Source of the DNA: CAWELS01 sp964468205
GTDB lineage: Bacteria; Acidobacteriota; Terriglobia; Bryobacterales; Bryobacteraceae
DNA: 64,000 bases
Reading direction: 5' to 3'
Assembly: GCA_964468205.1 (NCBI GenBank)
Contig: CAYXVG010000031.1
Location: 1 to 64,000, forward strand
The notes beneath the pieces are model-generated. The model was given only the letters and a program-made list of their open reading frames with translations, made no database searches and was not told the origin of the DNA. This document shows, piece by piece, positions 46,787 to 55,990 of the stretch. Position 1 is the stretch's first letter, and the number at the start of each line of letters is the position of its first letter. A program made the translations under genes and the position numbers.

Positions 46787-48034
46787 CTACTGGACTTCGC
46801 GGGCAATGCGCCAAGCGTCAAGCATTCGTTCAGTCGTTTCGATCGCCACCCGGCGAATCTTCGGATCGAGCTTCCCGATCAGCCGTTCCTGCGCCAACCG
46901 CATCTGCGCGGTCAAGGATTCTCCGGCATGCTTGATCTGCCCCCCGCCCAGTTGAACTCCCGCATCGTAGATTACCTCGGCGAGTTCGCGGGGCGAACGA
47001 TACTCGTTCAGGGAAATCTCCTGAAAACTGGGCTCCCAGCTTCGCACCCAGACATCGCGAAGATTCACCGTGAAGCCTTCCCGCCGCGGCACAATCGCCA
47101 TGATCTCATGCGTCAGACGGCCCATATGTTCGCTTCCGGCAATCACCCGGTAAACCTCACCGGTCACCGGGAGCGAAACGCAGCGAATCGGGCTGACATC
47201 GCTCAACTCCTTCGCCTCGACGATCAAGTCGTCCAGCGGATCGCGCGTCATGCCCTCGATCCGCAGCAGAATCTTAGGCGTCACCGCGCTACCGATTCCG
47301 ATTCGCGCCAAGCCGTACTCCTTGAGATCGAGGTAGTGTGCGGGAAACTCCGGCCGCAAGCGGAACAGCACCTCGGAGAAGCGCCGGAAGCCAGCGCGCA
47401 AGCTCTCATCCTCCGAACGCGGAAATCGTTCCATAATGGATTCCGCCCAGGCCAGAAACTCGGCCTTGCTCCTTGTGTTGGAACTCCGCATACGGGCCAC
47501 GATCGCCGGCTCAGGAGGCATGTAGCCGGGTTCTTCGAGTCCGCGGCGATAACCCTCGAAGAACCTGCCGAAGAGACTGTCACGTTCGGCTTCCCAGCCA
47601 AACCGGCGGATGGCGATTTCGACTGAACCAAGGAATCGTACAATGTCGAGGACCGCTGGACCGGACACCGAGTCGTCGAAATCGTCGAGTCCGTGTTCCT
47701 TGACGTTCAAAGCGTACTGCTCGAGGTGGGCGTCACCGTGGAGCCAGACGGCCGGCATCTCCGGGGCTTCCTCTGAGAAGGCGTCGCAGACCGCGTTGGC
47801 CCAGACGACATTGATCATCCGGAAGTAGACCATGGGGTCTTCTCTGAGGGCGGCGCGGAGCCGGTCCGCATGATCCGGGCTGATCCGCGCGACACGCTCG
47901 AAGAACCCCTTGACGTCAACCAGAAGCCCGTTTTTCGCGCTATCCGGGCCCGCGCACGCTGGCGTCAACAATACTGCCAGGCCGGCCACCGGCGCAAGTA
48001 GTGTTCTGAGTTTGCCCGCCACAGCCGAACGCAA
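46787..48034 (-). CDS. DUF2252 family exported protein
   Basis: 415 residues. The N-terminal signal has a possible lipidation site (AVLLTPACAG, Cys27). The body matches DUF2252, a group with a protein-kinase-like fold: VWLHGDAHLEQYALNVKEHGLDDFDDS gives the HGD and DFDD catalytic-loop-like motifs, followed by GPAVLDIVRFLGSVEIA. QLGGGQIKHAGESL lies towards the end. No enzymatic activity is established for the family as far as I know. Convergent with the alcohol dehydrogenase (7 bp gap) and divergent from the pheS-linked small gene. Confidence 0.82.
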   Translation of the reverse strand: MRSAVAGKLRTLLAPVAGLAVLLTPACAGPDSAKNGLLVDVKGFFERVARISPDHADRLRAALREDPMVYFRMINVVWANAVCDAFSEEAPEMPAVWLHGDAHLEQYALNVKEHGLDDFDDSVSGPAVLDIVRFLGSVEIAIRRFGWEAERDSLFGRFFEGYRRGLEEPGYMPPEPAIVARMRSSNTRSKAEFLAWAESIMERFPRSEDESLRAGFRRFSEVLFRLRPEFPAHYLDLKEYGLARIGIGSAVTPKILLRIEGMTRDPLDDLIVEAKELSDVSPIRCVSLPVTGEVYRVIAGSEHMGRLTHEIMAIVPRREGFTVNLRDVWVRSWEPSFQEISLNEYRSPRELAEVIYDAGVQLGGGQIKHAGESLTAQMRLAQERLIGKLDPKIRRVAIETTERMLDAWRIAREVQ

Positions 48035-48160
48035 CTCCTCTCGTCAAATCTAGCAGGTCCACAGGCCCGGGACGGTGGCGGGGCACGCTTGGAAACGCGT
48101 TCGAAACGCTGGAATTCGCGGCCTCTATGATAGTCTGAAGGATTATCATCACCATCCCAT

Positions 48161-48628
48161 ATGACACTGACGGAAATCTTCCAATCGCTCGGCGAGGAGC
48201 GTTTTCGCGAGCTGATGAAAACCATCTCGATCAGCCGGCTCAAGACCTACCAGCTCTATGAATCGCTCAAGACCCGCGCGCATTTGCCCAAGCTGAACAC
48301 GCAGGGCCTTAAAAAGGTGACGCCGAAATTTTGGGAAAGGCTCAACGAGGGCGACGAGGACCTTGCCGCTGACCTGGCCCAGGCCATCCTGGTGGGAAAG
48401 CTCGACCTCATCATTGACGTGCTCGATTTCTTGGGAATTCCCCATTCCGAGGGGTTCTTCGAGAAGGATTTGGACGCCAGCGAAACTCTCACCGGGGAGT
48501 GGCAGCAGAAGGCGTACGACGAGTTCAAGGATAAGTATCCGGAAGCGATGTTGGTCTTTTACCTGAACCATCTAGCTTGGGAGGTGACCAAGGATAAGCC
48601 GCTCTTCCAGCCGGCGGGAGTCGCCTGA
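48161..48628 (+). CDS. Conserved hypothetical protein coupled to pheS
   Basis: 155 residues, soluble and mostly alpha-helical, with no signal peptide or membrane segment and no family I recognise. It opens MTLTEIFQSLGEERFRELMK and is rich in charged residues. Its TGA overlaps the ATG of pheS (TGATG), so expression is translationally coupled to the phenylalanyl-tRNA synthetase. There is no obvious ribosome-binding site, and a TATGAT -10-like box lies 29 nt before the ATG. The function is unknown. Confidence 0.7.
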   Translation: MTLTEIFQSLGEERFRELMKTISISRLKTYQLYESLKTRAHLPKLNTQGLKKVTPKFWERLNEGDEDLAADLAQAILVGKLDLIIDVLDFLGIPHSEGFFEKDLDASETLTGEWQQKAYDEFKDKYPEAMLVFYLNHLAWEVTKDKPLFQPAGVA

Positions 48629-49650
48629 TGGCAACATCCATGCTTAACGAGCTCGCTGGGAAAGCCAGAGAATTGATTGCTCAGGCTTCCGATAGCGAAC
48701 AGCTCGAGAAGATTCGCGTGCAGTACTTGGGCCGCAAGGGTGAGATATCGCAGATCAGCCGCCAGATGGGAAAAGTGGCCCAGGAAGAACGCGCGCGGCT
48801 CGGAAAGATGCTCAACGAGGTGAAGGCCAACCTCGAGCAAGCGCTGAACGAGCGGATAGCGGACTTCGAGGCGGGCGCCCTCGAAGCTCGTCTCGACGCC
48901 GAGTGGCTCGACCTGACTTTGCCGGCTCCCGGCGTGCGCCCAGGCAGCCTGCATCCGCTGACTCAGGTGCAGTCCGAGGTAGAGGACCTCTTCATTTCGC
49001 TCGGCTTCTCGATCTTGAGCGGGCCGGAAGTGGAGACCGAATACAATAATTTCGACGCGCTCAATATTCCGCTCGATCACCCGGCGCGGGACATGCAGGA
49101 CACTTTCTGGGTGGAAAAGAATCACCTGCTGCGCACCCACACTTCACCCGTCCAGATTCGCGGCATGCAACGCTTCGGCCCGCCACTGCGGATGATCGCG
49201 CCGGGCCGTGTCTTCCGCAATGAAGAAGTGGACGCCTCGCACGAGCACACCTTCTACCAGATCGAAGGGATGATGGTGGATCATGACGTCTCCATCGGCC
49301 ACCTCGTCTACTTCATGAAGACGATGTTGAGCGGCATCTTTCACCGCGACGTGGACGTGCGGCTGCGTCCCGGCTACTTCCCCTTTGTCGAGCCTGGCTT
49401 TGAACTCGATATTCACTGCCTGATTTGCGGCGGGGATGGCTGTGCGGTCTGCAAGCAGACCGGCTGGGTCGAGTTTATCGGCTGCGGGCTCGTGCACCCC
49501 AATGTGCTGCGCATGGGAGGCATCGACCCGGAGGAGTGGAACGGCTTCGCCTTCGGCATGGGGCTGACCCGCCTGGTAATGATGCGCTACGGGATCGACG
49601 ACATCCGCTTGCTGCAAAGCGGCGACTTGCGCTTCCTGAATCAGTTCTAA
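48628..49650 (+). CDS. pheS: Phenylalanyl-tRNA synthetase alpha subunit
   Basis: 340 residues, full length. An N-terminal coiled-coil arm (ELAGKARELIAQASDSEQL... VQYLGRKGEISQISRQMG) that contacts tRNA is followed by the class II catalytic core: LHPLTQVQSEVEDLFISLGF (motif 1 region), RTHTSPVQIR, FRNEEVDASHEHTFYQIEGM (motif 2) and the C-terminal GFAFGMGLTRLVMMRYGI (motif 3). It joins Phe to tRNA-Phe with PheT as an alpha2beta2 complex. The gene overlaps its upstream neighbour and is 19 bp from pheT. Confidence 0.96.
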   Translation: MATSMLNELAGKARELIAQASDSEQLEKIRVQYLGRKGEISQISRQMGKVAQEERARLGKMLNEVKANLEQALNERIADFEAGALEARLDAEWLDLTLPAPGVRPGSLHPLTQVQSEVEDLFISLGFSILSGPEVETEYNNFDALNIPLDHPARDMQDTFWVEKNHLLRTHTSPVQIRGMQRFGPPLRMIAPGRVFRNEEVDASHEHTFYQIEGMMVDHDVSIGHLVYFMKTMLSGIFHRDVDVRLRPGYFPFVEPGFELDIHCLICGGDGCAVCKQTGWVEFIGCGLVHPNVLRMGGIDPEEWNGFAFGMGLTRLVMMRYGIDDIRLLQSGDLRFLNQF

Positions 49651-49669
49651 AAATCGAAGGCAACCGGCA

Positions 49670-52027
49670 ATGAAGTTCTCATACAACTGGATTTCCGAAC
49701 TTGTCGAAGACGTGGATATCAATCCGAAGGAGCTCGGCGATCTCATCACGATGAAGACCGCCGAGTGCGAGGGCGTGGAGCCCTACGGCGCGTTTCTCGA
49801 CCAGGTCTGCGCGGCACGCTTGACGGCAGTGGAGCCGGTGCCGGATTCGAAGCTCGTCAAGGCCACGGCTGACACGGGACGTTACGGCATAAGATCCGTG
49901 GTCTGCGGCGCGCCGAACTGCCGGGTTGGAATGACCACCGCCTATGCTCCCCCTGGCGTGGTACTAGAGGGCAATGAGATCCGCCCAGCCGAGATTCACG
50001 GAGTCTTGAGCGACGGCATGCTCGCTTCCGGGGCGGAGTTGGGCATCAACGGCGACGCCGGTGGCATCCTGGAGTTTGCCGCGGCTCCCGGCGAGCCGGT
50101 CCCGGGCTGCGCACCCGACTGGATCCTCGAAATCGACAACAAGTCCATCACCCACCGACCGGACCTTTGGGGCCATTTCGGAATGGCCAGAGAGGTGGCG
50201 GCCATCCTTGGCAAGGCGCTGCGCGATCCGGTGAGCATGAAGGCCCTGCCGGAAGGGGAGGCGGACATCGAGGTCGATAGCGAAGACTTCGACCTATGCC
50301 CTAGGTACTCGGCCCTGACCTTCGAGAACGCTCGCTCCCTGGCCTCGCCGCTATGGATGCAGTACCGGCTGGAAGCCATTGGCCTGAACGCTATCAGCAA
50401 CATGGTGGACGTCACCAATTACGTGCTCAGCGAGATCGCTCAGCCAATGCACGCGTTCGACCAGGAAACCCTCACTGGAAACCGCATCTATGCCGGCCCG
50501 GGCAAAGACGGGAGCTTCCTCACGGCGTTGAACGGAGAAACCTACAGGCTCACGCCCGCCGATTGCGTCATCTACGACGGCCGCGGCCCGGTGGCGATCG
50601 GCGGCGTAATGGGCGGCCTGGATACCAGGGTCATCGATACAACGTCGCGTCTGGTGCTCGAGAGCGCCAACTTCCACGCTTCCTCGATCCGGAAAACCTC
50701 CAGCCGCCTGAAGCTGCGAACCGACGCCTCCATGCGATTCGAGAAGGCGCAGGACCCGCTTAACACTGTGCGCGGCCTCGCCCGCGCCGTGGAACTCTTC
50801 AACGAAGTTTGTCCGGGTATCCGCGTCGTCGGCGGCGTCGCTGACGCGATGCGGGAGATTCCCCCACCGCCGCAGATCGCCCTCCACATGGAGTGGCTCT
50901 CGCGCAAACTGGGCAAGCAGGTCAGCCGCGCCGAGGCCACGCGCATTCTCGAAGCGCTGTCCTTTCGAGTCGCCGACGTTGCGCCCAAGACGATCGCGGT
51001 AACCGTACCAAGCTGGCGCGCAACCCGCGACGTTTCCATCAAGGACGATCTGGTGGAAGAAGTCGGACGGATGATCGGCTATGGCGAGATTCCAATGCAG
51101 GCCCCGCTCATCCCGTCCAGCGTGCCGCCGGCCAACGCGGAGCGCCAATTCCACCATGACATCCGGGCGATCGCCTGCCAGCAGGGCTTCACCGAGGTCT
51201 ACAACTACTCCTTCGTCAATGAGGAACTGATCGCTGAATTCGGATTGAAACCGGAAGACCACGTGCGGGTTCTGAACCCCATCGCCGTTGACCAAAGCCT
51301 TCTGCGGACAAGCCTGCTCCCCGGAATCCTTCGCAACATCCGTAGCAACGCGAGGCACTTCGATTCGTTTCGCATCTTCGAGATCGGCTACGAGATCCAC
51401 AAATCCGGTCAGAACGGCGAAGAAGGCCTACCGGCCGCGCTGCCCCGCGAAGTGGACCATCTCGTGGCCGCCCTTTTTTCCAACGGCGGCGATGGAGCAG
51501 AGGAGCTTTTCGAAGTGAAACGACTCGCCGAGTGCCTGGTTCCCGGTTGCGGGATAAGTCCGTCCGAGCCATCTCCTTATGAGCACCCGCAGCGTGTGTA
51601 CAGCGTGCTTTGGCGCGGGGAGTACGTGGGCCGCATTCTCGAACTGCATCCGAACCTGATCGATGGGCGGGCCGCCCTGCTTGACCTGAATCTGGACACG
51701 ATTCAGACGCTCGGCCCCACCCCGGTCAAATACCGGCCGATTCCAAAATACCCTGCCAGCGCCTTCGATCTCTCGGTGGTCGCCGGAACCCGCGAACCAT
51801 CCGGCTCGGTTCAACAGCGACTGTCTAACCTGGCCGGGCCAACCCTGGAAAGCATCGAGTTCCTTCGTGTCTACAGCGGTTCGCAGTTGCCGGGGGACAA
51901 GAAATCCCTGTCCTACCGGCTGACGCTCCGGGCCCGTGACCATACGCTCTCGGCCGGTGAGGTCGCCGCCATACGCAAGCGGCTGATAGACGGGATGCAG
52001 GCTGCCGGCTACGAACTGCGAGTGTAG
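49670..52027 (+). CDS. pheT: Phenylalanyl-tRNA synthetase beta subunit
   Basis: 785 residues, near the usual 800. The order is conserved: tRNA-binding OB domain (AARLTAVEPVPDSKLVKATAD and VVCGAPNC), B3/B4 editing domain (SPLWMQYRLEAIGLNAISNM, VDVTNYVLSE, AIGGVMGG), B5 domain with metal-binding DDLVEEVGRMIGY, a core-like domain (YNYSFVNEEL) and the C-terminal ferredoxin-fold anticodon-binding domain (KYPASAFDLSVV, SYRLTLRARDHTLSAGEV). It works with PheS. The start follows an AGGCAAC-like weak site 19 bp after pheS. Confidence 0.96.
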   Translation: MKFSYNWISELVEDVDINPKELGDLITMKTAECEGVEPYGAFLDQVCAARLTAVEPVPDSKLVKATADTGRYGIRSVVCGAPNCRVGMTTAYAPPGVVLEGNEIRPAEIHGVLSDGMLASGAELGINGDAGGILEFAAAPGEPVPGCAPDWILEIDNKSITHRPDLWGHFGMAREVAAILGKALRDPVSMKALPEGEADIEVDSEDFDLCPRYSALTFENARSLASPLWMQYRLEAIGLNAISNMVDVTNYVLSEIAQPMHAFDQETLTGNRIYAGPGKDGSFLTALNGETYRLTPADCVIYDGRGPVAIGGVMGGLDTRVIDTTSRLVLESANFHASSIRKTSSRLKLRTDASMRFEKAQDPLNTVRGLARAVELFNEVCPGIRVVGGVADAMREIPPPPQIALHMEWLSRKLGKQVSRAEATRILEALSFRVADVAPKTIAVTVPSWRATRDVSIKDDLVEEVGRMIGYGEIPMQAPLIPSSVPPANAERQFHHDIRAIACQQGFTEVYNYSFVNEELIAEFGLKPEDHVRVLNPIAVDQSLLRTSLLPGILRNIRSNARHFDSFRIFEIGYEIHKSGQNGEEGLPAALPREVDHLVAALFSNGGDGAEELFEVKRLAECLVPGCGISPSEPSPYEHPQRVYSVLWRGEYVGRILELHPNLIDGRAALLDLNLDTIQTLGPTPVKYRPIPKYPASAFDLSVVAGTREPSGSVQQRLSNLAGPTLESIEFLRVYSGSQLPGDKKSLSYRLTLRARDHTLSAGEVAAIRKRLIDGMQAAGYELRV

Positions 52028-52084
52028 AGAATCATTAGATCCTCCCCTGCGCGATTCGCATTTATCGAGGCAGGAGGTAGATCA

Positions 52085-52255
52085 ATGGACGAACACATGG
52101 AGCGGAAACGCAACGTCGGGATGAAGTGGATACGAGGCGAGAGCGGAGCGTCGTACCTCTGCTCGCTGGAGGCCATCCAGCATCTGAAGAACCCCTCTGA
52201 GGCGGATCTACAACGGTACTGTGTCGACGAGTCCCACAACCCGCAGAACGATTAA
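52085..52255 (+). CDS. Small 56-residue protein of unknown function
   Basis: A short frame of 56 codons starting MDEHMERKRNVGMKWIRG with an excellent AGGAGGT site 6 nt before the ATG and a clean TAA stop. It contains LCSLEAIQHLKNPSE and ends YCVDESHNPQND, with two cysteines. It fits the space between pheT (57 bp upstream) and a stem-loop just downstream. The strong ribosome-binding site argues for a real gene, but no family is recognised. Confidence 0.6.
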   Translation: MDEHMERKRNVGMKWIRGESGASYLCSLEAIQHLKNPSEADLQRYCVDESHNPQND

Positions 52256-52263
52256 CCGGAGCT

Positions 52264-52290
52264 TAGCCCGCGGCTGGCATCCGCGGGCTA
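52264..52290. terminator. Palindromic stem-loop between convergent genes
   Basis: A perfect 10-bp inverted repeat, TAGCCCGCGG with CCGCGGGCTA, and a 7-nt loop, placed between the 56-residue ORF and the convergent xseA gene. It could end transcription from both sides or be a REP-like repeat. It lacks a strong T tract on either strand, so the terminator reading is tentative. Confidence 0.45.
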
Positions 52291-52294
52291 CAGC

Positions 52295-53653
52295 CTACCT
52301 TTCCACTCGATCTTCAACACGAACCTGAAGTCTTCCCTCTGCGAGTCGCACTCTCAAAGTAGTCCCCAAAGGAGCCTCCTTGGCGGCGCGAATTGCCCTT
52401 CCCTGTTCGTTTTGCACAATTGCATATCCTCTGCTCAAAACCGCCAGCGGGCTCAACTGCCGTAACTGAGCTCTGAGGTCCTCCAAACGCCTCCGGGCAA
52501 TCGAAATGATGTGTTTCATGTGCTCGATGCTCTGCCGTTCGGCACCCTCAAGACGGCGGCTGGCGAGGGAGAGGCGCAATCGGATATCTTGTCGCCTGAG
52601 CAATCCTTCCACCTCGTGGAGTTCCCAGCGCGCCCGCGCCAGCAGGCCTCGCATCTCGTCCCGCAGCCGGAACCCGAAATCGTCCACTTGCTGCTGGCCC
52701 TGTCCGATCATCCTCCGCAACAGGCTCAAAGCGCGATCCGTCCCCCGCTCATAGAGCCTCGACTGCGCCGCGGAGAGCCGGATGCGCATCTGCTGTGCAA
52801 GACGTCCCCGGAAACTGCGAAGACGGTCGAGGAGTTCCCGCCGTTCGGGAACGGCGATCTCAGCGGCCGCCGACGGCGTGGGAGCCCTCACATCAGCCAC
52901 GAAATCGGCAATTGTGAAGTCCGTCTCATGCCCCACGGCGGCAATCACGGGAACGGGGCAGGCGGCAATGGCCCGAACCACGGATTCTTCGTTGAACGTC
53001 CAAAGGTCTTCGAGCGATCCGCCGCCTCTCCCGACGATGAGCAACTCCGGCCAGCCGGAGCCGCCAAGCATCCGGATCGCCTCCACCACTTCGGCCGCCG
53101 AGCCCTCGCCCTGCACCCTGGCCGGACACAGGCGGATGTGCACTCCCGGCGACCGCCGGCTGAGCACATGCACGAGATCGCGAACGGCCGCGCCGGAGGG
53201 CGAGGTGACGATTCCGATCCGCTGCGGATACGGTGGAAGCGCTCGTTTGCGTTCTGTTTCGAACAACCCCTCCGCCTTCAACCGTTGCTTGAGCTGTTCA
53301 AACGCAAGTTGCAGTGCTCCATAGCCTTGCGGCTCCAGAGTCTCGACTATCAATTGATACTGGCCCCGCGGGGGATAGACTTCGATTCGGCCGCGGGCGA
53401 GGACCGCGACGCCGTCCTGGGGCTGAAATTTCAACAACCTGGCGCTGCCCCGCCAGCAGGCACAACCAATTTGCGCTGTCTCGTCCTTCAAGGTGAAGTA
53501 GAGATGGCCGCTCGAAGCCCGCTTCAGGCCGGAGATCTCGCCGGCAATCCAGATGTCCCGGAAATCCTCGAGCACGTTCCGAATGGCTTGGGTGATTTCC
53601 GTGACCGTAAAGGTGCGCCGCTCGGGTTCCCAGTTGAGGCTAATCTGCTCCAA
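52295..53653 (-). CDS. xseA: Exodeoxyribonuclease VII large subunit
   Basis: 452 residues, the usual length. It starts with a TTG preceded by TAAGGAG. An N-terminal OB fold (FTVTEITQAIRNVLEDFRDIWIAGEIS, SGHLYFTLKD) binds nucleic acid. The catalytic core is seen in IGIVTSPSGAAVRDL, the GRGGGSLEDLWTFNEE loop and AVGHETDFTIADFVADVRAPTPSAAAE. A long coiled-coil region ends near PLAVLSRGYAIV. It degrades single-stranded DNA with XseB; no xseB is adjacent. Confidence 0.95.
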   Translation of the reverse strand: MEQISLNWEPERRTFTVTEITQAIRNVLEDFRDIWIAGEISGLKRASSGHLYFTLKDETAQIGCACWRGSARLLKFQPQDGVAVLARGRIEVYPPRGQYQLIVETLEPQGYGALQLAFEQLKQRLKAEGLFETERKRALPPYPQRIGIVTSPSGAAVRDLVHVLSRRSPGVHIRLCPARVQGEGSAAEVVEAIRMLGGSGWPELLIVGRGGGSLEDLWTFNEESVVRAIAACPVPVIAAVGHETDFTIADFVADVRAPTPSAAAEIAVPERRELLDRLRSFRGRLAQQMRIRLSAAQSRLYERGTDRALSLLRRMIGQGQQQVDDFGFRLRDEMRGLLARARWELHEVEGLLRRQDIRLRLSLASRRLEGAERQSIEHMKHIISIARRRLEDLRAQLRQLSPLAVLSRGYAIVQNEQGRAIRAAKEAPLGTTLRVRLAEGRLQVRVEDRVER

Positions 53654-53923
53654 ATCGACTCCTTACCCCTACAGGATGCGCTTATGGCAGCTCCTAATCC
53701 CGCCCATAAGTTATTTCTATTGGACCGCTTAGGGGTTGTCACGATATTCTAACTCCTTACTGGGGTTGTGATGAAGCCGCCCCGGCGCCCGGGACCGGCC
53801 CGCTAAGCGGACTCCCTGAACGGCGCTTGTAGCAGTGGTTTACCCTCGCGGTCAGCCGGCGCGGCGCTTCCCAGGAGGCAGTCAACTCGCTCCAGTAATT
53901 CAACAGCCGTCCATGGAGGATTA

Positions 53924-55333
53924 ATGAGTCCAAAAGAAGTATTGCTATTTGCCGAAAAAAACGGAGCGAAGCAGTTTGACCTTCGCTTTACCGACCTCCC
54001 CGGTCTCCTGCAGCACGTCTCCTATCCGATTAGCCAGTTGGAAGAAGATTCCTTTGAAGAAGGCTTCGGGTTTGACGGCTCGAGCATCCGGGGCTGGCGC
54101 GCTATCAACGAGAGCGACATGCTCTTGATTCCGGATCCCGTCACCGCCTTCATAGATCCGTTTGGCAAGATTCCGACATTGGTGATGTTGTGCGGTATCG
54201 TTGACCCCATCACGCGCCAGCATTACGAGCGTGACCCACGCTGGATAGCAAGGAAGGCCGAGAAATTCCTCCAGTCCACCGGAATCGGCGACACCGCGTT
54301 CTTTGGCGCCGAGGCGGAATTCTTTATCTTTGACAATATCCGGTTCGATCAGAACGAGCATTGCGGCTACTATTTCGTCGACGCTGAGGAGGGCCGCTGG
54401 AATTCCGGCCGCGAGGCGAACAATCTCGGTTATCGGCCGCGGTACAAAGAAGGTTACTTCCCCACCCCGCCGACCGATCATTATCAGGACCTGCGCAGCG
54501 AGATGGTGCAGATGATGGTGGATATCGGCCTGAACATCGAGTGCCACCACCATGAGGTCGCCACCGGCGGCCAGGCCGAGATTGACCAAAAATTCGACAC
54601 GCTGGTTAAGTCCGCCGACAACATGATGCTGTACAAGTACATCATCCGGAACGTGGCCTACAACGCGGGAAAAACCGTTACTTTCATGCCGAAGCCCATC
54701 TTCCAGGACAACGGTAGCGGCATGCACACGCACCAATCCATCTGGAAAGAAGGCAAACCGCTTTTCGCCGGCGACGGCTATGCAGGGCTGAGCGAAATCG
54801 CCATGCACTACATGGGAGGCTTGCTCAAGCACGCCCGCGCGCTCTCGGCCATCATTGCTCCGACGACCAACAGCTACAAGCGATTAGTACCGGGCTTCGA
54901 GGCTCCTGTGAATTTGGCCTACAGCCGCCGCAACCGCTCCGCGGCCATCCGCATTCCGATGTACTCGTCCAGTCCGAAGGCGAAGCGCGTCGAGTTCCGC
55001 CCGCCGGATCCTTCCTGCAATCCTTATCTGGCATTCTCGGCGATGATGATGGCTGGGCTCGACGGCATTCTCAACAAGATCGATCCCGGTGAAGCCCTGG
55101 ATAAGGACATCTACGATCTCAGCCCGGAAGAGCTCGGCGCGGTGCCATCGATGCCGGCATCCCTGGACGAGGCGCTCGAATGTCTCGAGGAAGATCACGA
55201 GTTCCTCACCAAGGGGGACGTTTTCACTGCGGAGTTGATCGAGAGCTACGTCAGCTACAAGCGGACCGCCGAAGCAACCGCGGTGCGTCTTCGGCCACAT
55301 CCCTACGAGTTTGCGCTCTATTACGATATTTAG
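53924..55333 (+). CDS. glnA: Glutamine synthetase type I
   Basis: 469 residues, matching the 468-469 of E. coli GlnA. It converts glutamate and ammonia to glutamine with ATP. Signatures: GFGFDGSSIRGW (beta-grasp), FGAEAEFFIFD, the ATP-site KPIFQDNGSGMHTHQS and NRSAAIRIP. The adenylylation tyrosine is conserved at position 397 (KDIYDLSPEEL), marking the GS-I-beta subtype regulated by GlnE, which is encoded at 57825. The ATG follows GGAGGA. A 15-bp hairpin lies after the stop. The 270 bp between xseA and glnA holds the promoter region, but no clear sigma54 or sigma70 box was found. Confidence 0.96.
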   Translation: MSPKEVLLFAEKNGAKQFDLRFTDLPGLLQHVSYPISQLEEDSFEEGFGFDGSSIRGWRAINESDMLLIPDPVTAFIDPFGKIPTLVMLCGIVDPITRQHYERDPRWIARKAEKFLQSTGIGDTAFFGAEAEFFIFDNIRFDQNEHCGYYFVDAEEGRWNSGREANNLGYRPRYKEGYFPTPPTDHYQDLRSEMVQMMVDIGLNIECHHHEVATGGQAEIDQKFDTLVKSADNMMLYKYIIRNVAYNAGKTVTFMPKPIFQDNGSGMHTHQSIWKEGKPLFAGDGYAGLSEIAMHYMGGLLKHARALSAIIAPTTNSYKRLVPGFEAPVNLAYSRRNRSAAIRIPMYSSSPKAKRVEFRPPDPSCNPYLAFSAMMMAGLDGILNKIDPGEALDKDIYDLSPEELGAVPSMPASLDEALECLEEDHEFLTKGDVFTAELIESYVSYKRTAEATAVRLRPHPYEFALYYDI

Positions 55334-55398
55334 GACTCTGGGAGCTCGCAACAAGAGGTCAAGTCCGTAGCTGTAAACATAGTCTTTGATGATTGCAG

Positions 55399-55435
55399 TG
55401 AGCCGTCTCTCCCGCATGGGGGAGACGGCTCATTT
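55399..55435 (+). terminator. Terminator-like hairpin after glnA
   Basis: A 15-bp stem (55399-55413 with 55418-55432, one wobble) closed by a GCAT tetraloop, 66 bp past the glnA stop and 15 bp before the MOSC gene. Only a short TTT follows (55433-55435), so it may be a weak terminator or an RNA-stabilising hairpin. Confidence 0.6.
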
Positions 55436-55449
55436 GCTATGTTGAGAAG

Positions 55450-55944
55450 ATGGTCGGTACGGTCCTCAATGTGAACATATCTCCGGGAGGATTGCCGAAG
55501 CGGCCGGTTGTCGAGGCCCACATCGGGCCCCTCGGGATTGAGGGCGACGCGGTGGCTCATCCTACGATCCACGGAGGACCGCAACAGGCGATTCTCATTC
55601 TGACCGCCGATTCCTTAGAAGTGCTAAAGTCGCTGGGCTTCGAACTCTATCCCGGAGCGCTCGGCGAAAACCTGACGGTGGAAGGCCTGGACCGGCGGAA
55701 AATCCGTCCCGGCCAACGCTACCGCGCCGGCGACGCCATCCTGGAGATTACGAGACTGCGGCAGCCCTGCAAAACGATCGGTGTCTACGGGCCGGGAATC
55801 CAGCAGGCTGTTTTTGACCAAAAGGCTAAAGGCGGTGACCCCACTTCGGAAAAATGGGGGCTGGCCGGGTTTTACGCGGCCGTGATCCAGCCGGGCCGGG
55901 TCAGCCAGAATGCACCCATCATGCTGCTGGGCCAATCAGCTTAG
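55450..55944 (+). CDS. MOSC domain protein
   Basis: 164 residues, all MOSC (molybdenum cofactor sulfurase C-terminal) domain. Landmarks are the N-terminal GTVLNVNISPGGLPKRP, GIEGDAVAHPTIHGGPQQAI, GALGENLTVEGLD, and the conserved Cys in LRQPCKTIGVYG. Such small MOSC proteins are thought to bind or transfer sulfur on molybdenum-cofactor enzymes or act in detoxification; YiiM-type is the closest form. Starts 15 bp after the glnA terminator hairpin. Confidence 0.88.
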   Translation: MVGTVLNVNISPGGLPKRPVVEAHIGPLGIEGDAVAHPTIHGGPQQAILILTADSLEVLKSLGFELYPGALGENLTVEGLDRRKIRPGQRYRAGDAILEITRLRQPCKTIGVYGPGIQQAVFDQKAKGGDPTSEKWGLAGFYAAVIQPGRVSQNAPIMLLGQSA

Positions 55945-55990
55945 CAGTCTTCGCCGGCGTTCGGCGAGCCCAATAGCAAGGAGTTTCTGA

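Noticed and set aside
53654..53923. A sigma54 promoter before glnA
   Set aside because: TGGCAG occurs at about 53689, but the matching GC element at the right spacing is absent.
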